In this document: positions 1-9,584 of the stretch, piece by piece
Layout of the letters: each line of letters opens with the position of its first letter
How positions within the stretch are numbered: the stretch's first letter is position 1
Source: Maniola hyperantus
Taxonomy: Eukaryota > Arthropoda > Insecta > Lepidoptera > Nymphalidae
Length of the DNA: 64,000 bases
Reading direction: 5' to 3'
Assembly: GCF_902806685.2 (NCBI RefSeq)
Contig: NC_048561.1
Coordinates: forward strand, 7,343,439-7,407,438
The notes under the pieces: generated by a model
Databases searched by the model: none
What the model was told of the DNA's origin: nothing
Seen by the model: the letters and a program-made list of their open reading frames with translations, nothing else
Program-made: the position numbers and the translations under genes

Positions 1-199
1 ACACGAGACGAATGACTGCGCATTTTTAGGGTTCCGTACCAAAATGGTAAAAATGTAACCTTTATGGTACAACTTTCCCGCGGGATTTTTTACAGGATGT
101 TATTAGAACGCTAGCAAAAACCAAAAACTTAGCACTAGGTATATGTCACCTAAACTTAAATGATATCGCTGTTTATCAATCCGTGTGACGTCATCACAA

Positions 200-650
200 C
201 GAGGGTTCCGTACTACAGTCGTATTGTTTCGACATTTTGCACGATAATTCAAAAACTATGATACATAAAAATAAATAAAATCTGTTTTAGAATGCGTATT
301 GTTTCGACATTTTGCACGATAATTCAAAAACTATGATACATAAAAATAAATAAAATCTGTTTTAGAATGCACAGGTGAAGACCTTTCATATGATACCCCA
401 CTTGATATAGTTATCTTATTTCGTAAGTTGAAAATACTAATTATTAGTTTATGACCACAATTTTTTTTTTGTGTGATGTAACCACAAATTCACGGTTTTC
501 AGATTTTCCCCCGAATGTCAGCTATAAGATCTACCTACCTGCCAAATTTTATGATTCTAGGTCAACGGGAAGTACCCTGTAGGTTTCTTGATAGACAACA
601 AGGTGAGGGTTCCGTTTATCCTTTTGAGGTACGGAACCCTAAAAAGGGTA
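200..650 (+). repeat. GGTTCCGT-family interspersed repeat
   Basis: Copy of a repeat present many times in the window. It opens with GAGGGTTCCGTACTAC and closes with GTACGGAACCCTAAAAA, with recurring internal blocks such as GTGATGTAACCACAAATTC. This copy carries a perfect 75-bp tandem duplication (221-295 and 296-370). A shorter piece of the same family lies at 28-60. Class not determined; it carries no open frame of note. Confidence 0.8.
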
Positions 651-756
651 CAATACACTTGCCGAATCCCGACAGTAGAGGGGAACCATAAGATCTGCGC
701 AAGCCGCCATGTTACAACTTCAGGTTTTTTTATAACAATATTATCCAAGTTGATTG

Positions 757-893
757 CCGACTAATATTCCCCTTTCCCTTCCAATTAAGCGTAAAGCTTG
801 TGCTAGGAGTAGGTGCGACAATAGTACAACGGGTGGGGTTTGAACCGACGACCTTTCGGTTTTCAGTCCTTTAACCGTTGAGCTATCGAGGCT
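757..893 (-). repeat. tRNA-derived SINE, family B
   Basis: On the minus strand it reads as a tRNA-like head with an A box (TAGCTCAACGG) and a B box (GGTTCAAACCC), followed by a unique body. Copies recur at 14570-14713, 38264-38400 and 54383-54500. The acceptor stem does not pair, so this is a SINE head and not a working tRNA gene. Confidence 0.75.
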
Positions 894-966
894 CAGATTG
901 GACTACTTATTTCGCTATCACTGAAAGCTTGAAATGCTTTTTTTGGAATAGAAGTTATTATAGCTA

Positions 967-1152
967 ACTAGCTGATGCCCGCGACTTTGTCTGCGTGAAT
1001 GTAGGTTTTAAAAATCCCGTGGGAACTCATGGATATAGTTAAAGACCTGGAGAGTGACATAGGCTACTTTTTATCCCGGAAAATCAAAGAGTTCCCACGG
1101 GATTTTTACAAAACCGAAACCCACGCGGACGAAGTCGCGGGCATCAGCTAGT
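967..1152. mobile_element. Helitron-like element with two 3' ends
   Basis: The left edge reads ACTAGCTGATGCCCGCGAC, a minus-strand 3' terminus. The right edge reads GTCGCGGGCATCAGCTAGT, a plus-strand 3' terminus. Both carry the hairpin-plus-CTAG signature of lepidopteran non-autonomous Helitrons, so two 3' halves are joined head to head. Confidence 0.75.
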
Positions 1153-1857
1153 TTATAATAAATAAAATAAAACAAGAATTCTTTAGTTATTTTAGCTGAT
1201 ATGTTGAGACAAAACATACATTAAATCAACCTTTTCGTAAGAAATGTACAACAAAATAGATTTTTTTAAACTAGAGTCATTATTTCGCCACAGACTAAAG
1301 GAAATAAATAGATATATCTGAATAGGCTACTTGACACTTTTTTTAAGTTGGTCTTAAATGGTTAATATTTGTCCTATTATATCAAAAAAATTAACACTAT
1401 ATTTTTTTGCGCCCTAAAAACCGTAAAACTTTAATTTAAAAATATTTTTTTCTTAGACAGGTAAAAACACTGTCGGCCATGTTTGGCCGATAGATTATCT
1501 GTGCTCTGACGTCATGCATTTGTAAACAACAGCATAACCTCCCAAAGTTTAATAAACATGACTTCTATACTAGTTTACATGAAAAATATAGTAATTATCG
1601 TTATTGTATCATCCAAGAATGTAAAAAACGCATCGATAACGACCACAGGAAAGTTGTGGATTAGAGTGCCCAGTGAAATAAATATACGTAACACGCAAAG
1701 ACTTGCTTAAAGGGATCCTATATGACTAACGACTTCAACCCAAATTTATTTTTGCAAAGATCACTTTGTTGTAAGTCTTACTTAATAACTTATTCAATTT
1801 ATAACGAGAAAACGATATTTTTTTACGTTTACTATGAGTTTTTAGAAATATATAAAA
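1153..1857. other. Unassigned AT-rich intergenic DNA
   Basis: About 700 bp with no coding frame, splice pattern or repeat that I recognise. Confidence 0.5.
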
Positions 1858-2055
1858 ACTAGCTTATGCTCGTGACTTCGCCCGCGTGGACTTCATAAAT
1901 TTCAAACCTCCATTTAACCCACTCAGGGGTGGAATTTCAAAAAATCCTTTCCTAGTGGATACCTTCTCTTTACCTACAAAGAACACACCCACCAAATTTC
2001 ATGTATCTAGGACCAGCTGTTTAGATGTTTAGGCTGTGCGTTGATATATAAGTTA
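1858..2055 (-). mobile_element. Helitron-like element, family B, diverged
   Basis: Begins ACTAGCTTATGCTCGTGAC, the reverse of the family 3' end, and decays toward the 5' end near GCTGTGCGTTGATATATAAG. Non-coding. Confidence 0.65.
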
Positions 2056-2734
2056 GTCAGGACTCTAAATTTTATATATATGGATACTACGTTAGTCCCC
2101 GCGTAACATAGGGATGACATTTCTTTGTTTACATATTTACACTTTGTCACATCATGGCTGACAGCGTTTTCTGCGTTTCAAATAAAAATAAAAATTGTAT
2201 TTTTTTAAATTGGATTTATATATCCATCCTGCGTTTTTAATAATTGTTATTGATATATTTCGTTGTCTTAAGCAAAATACTATAATAAATAATCATTTAT
2301 TGGACGAAATTAGATATGAGTCAAGTAGCCTATTCTGATGCAACAGGCATAACGCGTAAGGCGCGTTTCCACTTTGTCGTGACGACAAATGAATATGAAT
2401 GAATACTGAGTTTGTTGTGTGCTCTTTTCAAACCTACGAGGGTTCCAAACGCGCCCAGGTTTTAGTTTTAAGTACATATTAATTATCACCACTATATCAT
2501 CTTACAAGTTAAAATTTTGACAATCAGGAAGTGTAAAATTTTACCTATTCTTAATAAATAATTTGCGTTTGAGTTTGAATATGTACCAAATTTTATCAAA
2601 ATCGTTTAAACTGTTTGGCCGTGCAAAACAAGACAAAAACACATTTACAATATTAGTATGGAAGAATTAGCGCCCATTAATCTAAATCTATCATATTCCT
2701 TTAGTCTGCATATTCTTATTCTTTTACAGTACCC
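2056..2734. other. Unassigned intergenic DNA
   Basis: AT-rich sequence without a recognisable gene. A 60-codon minus-strand frame at 2310-2492 has no family resemblance and is treated as chance. Confidence 0.5.
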
Positions 2735-2896
2735 AGCAGGTAATATTGTTCATCTACCTTTAGAAAGAGATAACGGTTTCATAGAGCGTTGTCTCTGTCG
2801 TTGAGACCGACAAAACACATGGGTATGAGTGACAGAGACAACGCTCTACGAAGCCGAGCTCTCTTTCTAAAGGTCGATGTACGATATTTCCTGCCG
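2735..2896. mobile_element. Palindromic MITE, family P
   Basis: Near-complete inverted repeat of about 160 bp. The left arm starts GCAGGTAATATTGTTCATC and the right arm ends GTACGATATTTCCTGC. Both arms contain CCTTTAGAAAGAGA and an inner GAGCGTTGTCTCTGTC. Relatives at 4034-4197 and 17306-17476, and a half copy at 3968-4033. Confidence 0.8.
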
Positions 2897-3177
2897 GCTA
2901 CTGTAACGTAACTCCTTTTATAGTACAATTCAAAGTTAAATGCGTCTGCGTGAAGTTAGCTTTGCGATTCTCAACTCGACAGTACAAACAAACAAGACAC
3001 GTATAGCGAGAGAGAGACGCATCAAGGAACTGGCGGGAACGTGGGAGCGAGACGTGCGCTGTTACCCTCCCCGCAGTGGCGTGCAGCTCATAGAAGCATA
3101 AACGCACTGCTTACCCTCATTGTAAGAAATCAATGCTTACTTTTTCATTATAACCTGCCGTAAAACAAGTTCATACC
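2897..3177. other. Unassigned DNA between two MITEs
   Basis: About 280 bp separating two inverted-repeat elements. No gene or known repeat recognised. Confidence 0.4.
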
Positions 3178-3179
3178 TA

Positions 3180-3567
3180 AGAGCCCTCGCCCACGGCGAC
3201 TTTTTGTAGCGATGCTGTCGCGCGTTTACTAAACGCACGCCAGCATCACTACTAACGCGTGTTAGTCGCATTTGCAACGTGCTACTGCATCGCGACTGTA
3301 TCGATGCAAACGCGCGACTTTGTCGGATGACATCGGGGGAAGAACGGAGGGAGGGTGGCGCGTGAATAGAGAACCGAGCATCAGTGCAACATTTTTTCTC
3401 GTTTGCATCGACACAGAAGCGTGACAATATCGCGTTTGCATCGCGACTGAATCTGAGACCGTGGGCGAGGGCACACAGCCAGCGACCGCTTCGCGACTGT
3501 ATCGATGCGGACGCGCGACAGCATCGCTACTGTATCGCTACAAAAAGTCGCCGTGGGCGAGGGCTCT
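3180..3567. mobile_element. GC-rich MITE with TA target duplication
   Basis: Terminal inverted repeats of about 35 bp start AGAGCCCTCGCCCACGGCGA and are flanked by TA on both sides (3178-3179 and 3568-3569). The interior is rich in CG dinucleotides and short inverted motifs of the GCATCG/CGATGC type. A TA duplication is typical of the Tc1/mariner (IS630) group; this is inference, since no transposase is present. Another right terminus of the same kind (GGCGAGGGCTCTTA) lies at 3663-3676. Confidence 0.7.
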
Positions 3568-3799
3568 TAGAGTGCCGAACCGGTACGTGTGGCGGAGGCG
3601 CAGGCCGCCGCTGCTGGCGTTGCCGCAAGGGCGCACCAATTTGCTCAGAAAGGCGCCGCTGGCGAGGGCTCTTAATGCATACCCTGGCTTGAACTCCTGT
3701 GCACGCCACCGCCTCCCCGACCTCCCACACCCAACATGTGTGTTCTGCGCAACGTCCTGTGCAAACTTCAGGGGCGCATTTACGTTCGAATCGTACTGT

Positions 3800-3967
3800 T
3801 CGTGGTATTTGTTCAGTCCATAAAGCCCGCTACCCGATATAAAGGCGCGTGCACACTAGGAGGAGCCCTTCGCGACGCCCACTAAGGCCGGTCGCACACA
3901 GCGCTCGTGCAGCTTGTACCCCACCTTACTCACCGCTACCACGGTGCCCAGCTCTGCGCCTTCTCAA
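3800..3967 (-). pseudogene. Duplicate of the last GRPEL1 exon
   Basis: On the minus strand this repeats the GRPEL1 terminal exon from the Gly-Ala-Glu of the turn to the TAG stop, plus about 45 bp of 3' flank. It encodes the same C-terminal strand and ends in the same Ser-Ser. Substitutions relative to the true exon (4272-4385) are few. The 5' part, including the splice acceptor, is missing: the copy abuts MITE sequence at 3968. Most likely a dead partial duplication; use as an alternative last exon is unlikely but not excluded. Confidence 0.8.
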
Positions 3968-4033
3968 CGGTCTCAACAACAGAGACAACGATCTATGAAA
4001 CCGCTATCTCTTTCTAAAGTTCGATGTACAGTA
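3968..4033. mobile_element. Half copy of MITE family P
   Basis: Only the right half is present (CAGAGACAACGATCTATGAA through TTCGATGTACAGTACGC). It is joined directly to the duplicated GRPEL1 exon on the left and to a complete copy on the right. Confidence 0.7.
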
Positions 4034-4197
4034 CGCGGCCGAAAGTAATGTACATCTGCCTTTAGAAAGAGATAGCGGTTTCATAGATCGTTGTCTCTGT
4101 CGTTGCGACCGACAAAACGTCACATTGAGTGACAGAGACAACGCTCTACGAAACCGAGCTATTTTTCCAAAAGGCCGATGTACAATATTTCCTGCTG
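4034..4197. mobile_element. Palindromic MITE, family P
   Basis: Complete palindromic copy with arms beginning GCGGCCGAAAGTAATGTACA and ending GTACAATATTTCCTGC. It separates the duplicate and genuine GRPEL1 terminal exons. Confidence 0.8.
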
Positions 4198-4271
4198 GGT
4201 AGTGGAACTTGTTTTACGTGGTATTTGTTCAGTCCATAAAGCCCGCTACCCGATATAAAGGCGTGTGCACA

Positions 4272-7200
4272 CTAGGAGGAGCCCTTCGCGACGCCCACTA
4301 AGGCGGGTCGCACACAGCGCTCGTGCAGCTTGTACCCCACCTTGCTCACCGCCACCACGGTGCCCGGCTCTGCGCCCTCCACCTCCTACAAAGTCAAATT
4401 AATACAAATCCATACTAATTTTTTTTTTTTTTTTTTTTTTAATATTAAAAAAAAAAAAAAAAAAAATTATATATGCGAAAGTGTGTCTGTATGTCTGCTA
4501 GGCTTTCACTGCCCATCCGTTCAACCGATTTTGATTGGTACAGAGTTAGCTTACATCCTGGAAATTGACATATGTAACTTTTTATACCGGAAATTCAAAG
4601 AATTCCTACGGGATTTTTTAAAACCTAAATCCACGCGGACTTATCTTACTAATCTATACTTATGCTCTTCATAAAGCATAGTAAAGATTGTAAATTTGTT
4701 TGTAGGAAGTTATCATCATCATCATGATCAACCCATCACCGGCTCACTACAGAGCGCGGGTCTCCTCTCAGAATGAGAAGGGTTTGGCTATAGTCTACCA
4801 CGCTGGCCATGTGCGGATTGGTAGACTTCACACACCTTTGAGAACATTATTGAGAACTCTCAGGCATGCAGGTTTCCTCACGATGATTTTCTTCACCGTT
4901 AAAGCAAGTGATATTTAATTAATTATTAAAACGCACATAATTCCGAATAGTTAGAGGTGCGTGCCCGGGATCGAACCCCCGACCTACGATTAGAAGGCAG
5001 ACGTCCTAACCACTAGGCTATCACTGCTTCGTTGTAGGAAGTACAGAACCATATTTGAAAATTCTTTCACCAGTAGAAAGCTACATTATTCTTGAGAGAC
5101 ATAGGTTTTAGAATGTACAGGTGAAGCCCTTTCATATGATACCCCACTTGGTATAGTTATCTTACTGTGAAAGTTGAAAATACTAATTATTTGTTCATGA
5201 ACACATTTAATTTTTTTTTTGTGACATAATATAGAAATAGAGTAGATGAGTAATAATTAAATAATCAGAATTCACAAGTAATTTAAAGCACTTAATAATG
5301 CTAGTGTGCGTGTGTGTGCGTGTATGTGTGTGTGTGTGTGTCTGTATGTGTGTGTTTTCACATGCTATCATGATAGTGCCTGTAATAGGCCTGTATGTCA
5401 GTACCCTAAAATTGATGGATTTAGGTTTTAGATTGTAGGTTACCTGTTGGAACAAGGCTTCGTGCAGGTTGGGATCGAACTTCTCTCGCAGCGGCGACAC
5501 CACCACCAGCCCGTGTCGACTGAACACCTGCAAATATTCATCATCATCATCATGATCAACCCATCACCGGCACGCTACAGAGCACGGGTCTACTCTCAGA
5601 GTGAGAAGGGTTTTGCCCACCCACCGTACGTACCCGGGATCGAACCCCTAGTCATAGCTTAGTGGTTAGGACGTCCGCCTTCTAATCCGAGGTCGGGGTT
5701 CGATCCCGAGCAAGCAACGCTTATTTACGGAGTTTTATGCGTTTAAAACGCGTTTAATTAAATATCAGTTGCTTTAACAGTGAAGAAAAACATCGTGAGG
5801 AAACCTGCATGCCTGAGATTTCTCAAAGGTGTGTAAAGTCTACCAATTCACACTGGGATAGTGTGGTGGACTATGGCCATACCATTGAAGCTGGCTAACC
5901 TGGAAGGAGTATGGCAGTTTTTATTAAACCCATGCCCCTTTGGTTTGTACTACGCGGCATCATACCGAACGCTAAATCGCTTGGCGGCACGGGTTTGCCG
6001 GTAGGGTGGTAACTAGCCACGGCCGAAGCCGCCACCAGACCCCAGACGAAAAATTCAAAAATCATAAAATTCCAAACCCCTGCAGGGAATCAAACCCAGA
6101 ACCTCATAGTAATAAAACAACAGCGCTTACCACTGCGTCAGGGAGGTGATTAAATGATGATGATGATATGTGTTACCTGTGTGAGCTGCGCCTTGGTCAA
6201 TTTGAGCCCGTCCCTGAGGGAGCGCAGCGCGGCCGGAGCGCCCTCTCCCTCCACGCCCTCCGGCACACTCTCTGCCGCTGCGGAGAGGGTGTCCGCTACC
6301 TACAAAGTAATCCATAGTATTACTAATAATTTTTTTTAAATAATTTATCAGCAATCAGACCTGGCAGCAAGTAATGATGCAGCCTAAGATGGCGTGCGCT
6401 TGCCTAGAAGATGCCTATTTACTCTTGACTTGATAATATAAATAATATTCATTTTATTTTATTATTTCCACACATAAAAACACTTACAATATTGGTTTCT
6501 TCGTGCTCGTATAATAATAATAATCTAAATATATAAAAGGAAAAGGTGACTGACTGATCTATCAACGCACAGCTCAAACTACTGGACGGTCAGGCTGAAA
6601 TTTGGCATGCAGATAGCTATTATGATGTAGGCATCCACGAAGAAAGGATTTTTGAAAATTCAACCCCTAAACGGTGAAAAAGGGGTTTGAAATTTGTGTA
6701 ATCTAGCATATGAATGTGTCATAAGCTAGTAATAAAATTAAAAATGCAAAATATGAAAAGGTGCAAACCAAAGTCGGGACTTTTCCTGGAAAATCAAAGA
6801 GTTGAAAGACCTAAGCCCACATGGACAAAGTCCCAGGCTTCAGCTTGTGAACAATAAGACTCACATCCAGCAGGTCCTTGCAGAAGCTCTGTATAGCAAA
6901 TGACTTAGCATCTTCCACTTGCTTGAGCATCCGTCTCCTCACATTCTCACTGTCTGCCAGCGCCCGCTTGTATTTATCCTGAAACAATATTATATTTTAG
7001 TTCATTGATTCATTTAAAAGCCTAACAACAAACTAACTTAAACAAGAGTGAATAGGCATCTTCTAGGTAAACGCGTCCCATCTTAGGCCACATCATCACT
7101 TCCCATCAGGTGTGATTGTGGTCCAGCGTATACCTATAATGAATTAAAAAAAACCCATCGCCGGCTCACTACAGAGCACGGGTCTCCTCTCAGAGTGAGA

Positions 7201-8137
7201 TGGGCAGACTTCACACACTTTGAGAAGAAAATTATGAACAACGCTCAGATATGCAGCTTTCCTCACAATGTTTTCCTTCACTGTTAAAGCAAGTGATATT
7301 TAATTACTTAAAATGCACATAACTGCTAAAAGTTAGAGGTGCGTGCCCGGGATCAAACCTTTGACCTCCGATCAGAAGGCGGACGTTCTAACCACTAGGC
7401 TATCACAGCTAGTATACTAATTCCTTAAAACATACATATCTCTGAAAAGTTGAGGTGTATGCCTGGAATTGAACTCCTGACCTCCTGAATAGGAGTTGCA
7501 CACCTTAACCACTATGCTATCACTGCTCACAGGTTCTTGATAGACTCACTTCGTAATCACTAAGTTGTTGCTTTAGCTTGCTCACTTCACTAGTTAAGGT
7601 CTCAATCTGCTTGTGACACTCGTCTATAGAGGTTGGCAGGTGCTTGTCGCTAGCGTCAGGCTCCGCTGCCTTCTCCTCTGTGCTGTATCTTGCTGCTGAA
7701 CTTCTAGAAAACACATTTAACTGATATACATTAAATAAAAATAAAAGAAATAAATAAAATAAGTGAAATATAGTCTAATTTACATGAGCTAAATGTTACG
7801 GCTTTATTAACAGACAAACTTTCAATAAGACCTATTTACGAAGATATAAAAACATGATGAAATTGCGTAAATTCATTACAATTCTGTATGAACAAAACTG
7901 TTTTAAAAACCGAAAACCCGACGTTAGACGATCCAAAAGACTCGGCCTAAATATACAATCTTAGTTTTGTCTTAGAAAACTTAAACGTTTATCGGAAAAT
8001 ATAATTTTTAGGTTGGGATTTTATCATCTCATAGTTGCGCAACCTTACCTGTACAAATTCTTGCGTATATTCCGTAACGATGATTCTGTCACATATCTCG
8101 CTAACCTGCCCACTGAATACACTTTTAAGGAAGCCAT
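4272..8137 (-). CDS. GRPEL1: Mitochondrial GrpE nucleotide-exchange factor
   Basis: Nucleotide-exchange co-chaperone of mitochondrial Hsp70 in the matrix, needed for protein import and folding. Six exons in coding order: 8137-8049, 7703-7550, 6978-6865, 6299-6177, 5527-5444, 4385-4272. All junctions are GT-AG with matching phases and join to 225 residues, the usual length for animal GRPEL1 (Drosophila Roe1). Residues 1 to about 35 are Arg/Ser-rich without acid, consistent with a matrix-targeting presequence. Residues 55-100 form the long GrpE helix (coiled coil, ending ADSENVRRRM). The C-terminal beta domain contains EKFDPNLHEALFQ and YKLHERCVRPALVGVAKG, the family signature. ATG at 8137 is the first in frame. 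Introns carry SINE, Helitron and GT-repeat sequence. Divergent to the PHOSPHO2-like gene. I am sure of the family; exact 5' and 3' UTR ends are not visible. Confidence 0.93.
4410..4643 (+). mobile_element. Helitron-like element, family A, with T/A hairpin
   Basis: Recognisable by GCGAAAGTGTGTCTGTATG and CCACGCGGACTTA. Near its 5' end it holds 22 T, then AATATT, then 20 A. Sits in the last GRPEL1 intron, close to the splice acceptor at 4386-4387. Confidence 0.7.
4716..5027 (-). repeat. tRNA-derived SINE, family A
   Basis: On the minus strand it reads from a tRNA-like head (GATAGCCTAGTGGTTAGGAC, then GGGTTCGATCCCGGGCACGC) through the body to a (ATG/ATC)n tail. This family is one of the commonest in the window. 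Lies in the last GRPEL1 intron. Confidence 0.8.
5100..5215 (+). repeat. GGTTCCGT-family repeat fragment
   Basis: Internal fragment (GAATGTACAGGTGAAGCCCT, then GATACCCCACTTGGTATAG) without either end. Confidence 0.65.
5305..5355. repeat. GT microsatellite
   Basis: Imperfect (GT)n run within a GRPEL1 intron. Confidence 0.85.
5535..5882. repeat. Two opposed SINE family A fragments
   Basis: 5535-5650 is a minus-strand tail/body piece. At 5651 a plus-strand copy starts at its tRNA-like head (AGCTTAGTGGTTAGGACGTC, GGTTCGATCCCGAG) and runs to 5882. The join looks like one insertion into another. Confidence 0.65.
5884..6152 (-). repeat. tRNA-derived SINE, family C
   Basis: Minus-strand copy: head with CAGTGGTAAGCGCTG and a diverged B box, body with GGCAAACCCGTGCCGCC. 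A longer copy lies at 8388-8718. Ends 25 bp from the GRPEL1 exon at 6177-6299. Confidence 0.7.
6360..6425 (+). repeat. SINE family D fragment
   Basis: Short piece containing GCAGCCTAAGATGGCGTGCG and GCCTATTTACTCTTG, matching the other copies at 7040-7150 and 19655-19795. Confidence 0.5.
6521..6845 (+). mobile_element. Helitron-like element, family B
   Basis: Starts TCTAAATATATAAAAGGAAA and ends with a decayed GGCTTCAGCTTGTG. Intronic in GRPEL1, ending 20 bp from the exon at 6865. Confidence 0.75.
7040..7530. repeat. SINE D and SINE A cluster
   Basis: 7040-7150 is a plus-strand family D copy ending in an A-rich tail. 7150-7408 is a minus-strand family A copy. 7409-7530 is a second minus-strand family A head (CTTAACCACTATGCTATCAC), ending about 20 bp from the GRPEL1 exon. 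Confidence 0.65.
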
Positions 8138-8299
8138 TTAAATAATAATAAATAGGGCTTTTTTAACTTTTAAAGATTCAGAAAACTTTTATTTCTGGTC
8201 GGTGTTCAGAAAAGTGCTCGTAAGAGGTTGGTTATGATGGGATTTTTAGCTGTCAATTTTTATCACGAAATTAACTGTCATCGTTGTCAATTTGTCTAT

Positions 8300-8872
8300 G
8301 GACTAAGGGGCAACCCATAAGTTTCTGCAACAAGTATGGAATAAGTTTCTGCAACAACTTTCGTCAACAAGTTTTTTTTTTTTTTTTTTTTTATACAGAT
8401 ACAAGTTAGCCCTTGACTGCAATCTCACCTGGTGGTAAGTGATGATGCAGTCTAAGATGATAGCGGGCTAACCTGGAAGGGGTATGGCAGTTTTTATTAA
8501 ACCCATACCCCTTTGGTTTCTACACGGCATCGTACCGGAACGCTAAATCGCTTGGCGGCACGGCTTTGCCGGTAGGGTGGTAACTAGCCACGGCCGAAGC
8601 CTCCCACCAGACCAGACCAGAAATTTAGAAATTATAAAATTCCAAACCCCTGCCAGGAATCGAACCCGGGACCTCCCACTATTAAGACCACAGCGCTCAC
8701 CACTGCGCCAGGGAGGTCGACAGGAACTTGTTGCGGAACAGGGGGTTCCGCAACAAGTTTCAACAACAGGCTTCGTTATTAAGTTTTGTCAACAAGTTTG
8801 GCCAACAAGTTTCCGCAACAAGCTTCTGTGACAAGTTTCGTCAACAAGTTTCAACAACAAGTTTCGTCTGCG
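8300..8872. repeat. CAACAAGTTTC minisatellite split by a SINE
   Basis: Irregular tandem units of about 13-17 bp built around CAACAAGTTTC occupy 8300-8375 and 8719-8872. The SINE at 8388-8718 interrupts them. Confidence 0.75.
8388..8718 (-). repeat. tRNA-derived SINE, family C, full copy
   Basis: On the minus strand: tRNA-like head (CTGGCGCAGTGGTGAGCGCT, GGTTCGATTCCTGGC), body, and a 3' tail that appears on the plus strand as a poly-T run at 8371-8391. Confidence 0.8.
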
Positions 8873-9584
8873 ACCACTACAGGTGGCTACGGCATGTACC
8901 TACAATTAGTGTTAATACTGCGACTTTCAGAGCGCTTGCAGTTGGCTTGCAGCATCTCGATAAGGTGGGCAGAACATTTTTACCATTTTATATAATCTCG
9001 GCTCCAGACAGTTGGAGTCTGGCGCCGGCATAATAATACTTGTAGGTACCTACCTAGTTAAAAAACCGTAAGATTGGGTTGTTTGAGTCTTTTTAGATTA
9101 GAAACATTTATTTCTTTAGTGCTATTAATATTGACAGATCCACACTTGAATGTTTTATACTACAGTGCATAGAGATATATTCAAACAAGAACAAAGGGAA
9201 CACTTGACGGCAACGCTAGTTCCAATATTCGCTCAGATGACTGTTCGCCACGCGCCAAGATAGCCTTGTCGCGTTGTTGTTATCTCTATCATCTATGGAT
9301 CCACATTTTTTCGTACAAGGTACTTCTATTTGTTGTCAGAAGTTTGTCCACAGCAAATGACAGTTTGTCATTCACTTGTCATTTGAGTTTGACGTAATGC
9401 TTGACGTTTAAAATTTGTCAACAAAGCAGGAACAGCTGTTGGAATTTGCGGAAAAATAACAAAAAACTCCATCACAGCATGCCATTGCCAATGCCAGATC
9501 CCTTGTCTCATCAATTTCGCGTCCGCCGCGAGAATTTGCCGCAGTGCATTTCCATCCGCAGCCGTGTGCGCGCGCATTTTAACC

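Larger units (their letters stand above)
8138..9584. promoter_or_regulatory. Divergent GRPEL1/PHOSPHO2 intergenic region
   Basis: The two start codons (8137 minus, 9585 plus) point away from each other, so both promoters must lie here unless upstream exons exist. The middle is occupied by a minisatellite and a SINE. 9172-9278 repeats, in inverted orientation, a block at 11975-12070. No TATA box stands out. Confidence 0.5.

Noticed and set aside
3137..3823. Several overlapping frames of 60-120 codons
   Set aside because: They lie in the GC-rich MITE and the exon duplicate; low-complexity composition, no homology or splice context.
4975..5027. tRNA-like heads of SINE A, B and C copies as tRNA genes
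   Set aside because: They recur with the same downstream bodies and lack a pairing acceptor stem.
5305..5355. Regulatory GT repeat
   Set aside because: Ordinary intronic microsatellite with nothing to suggest function.
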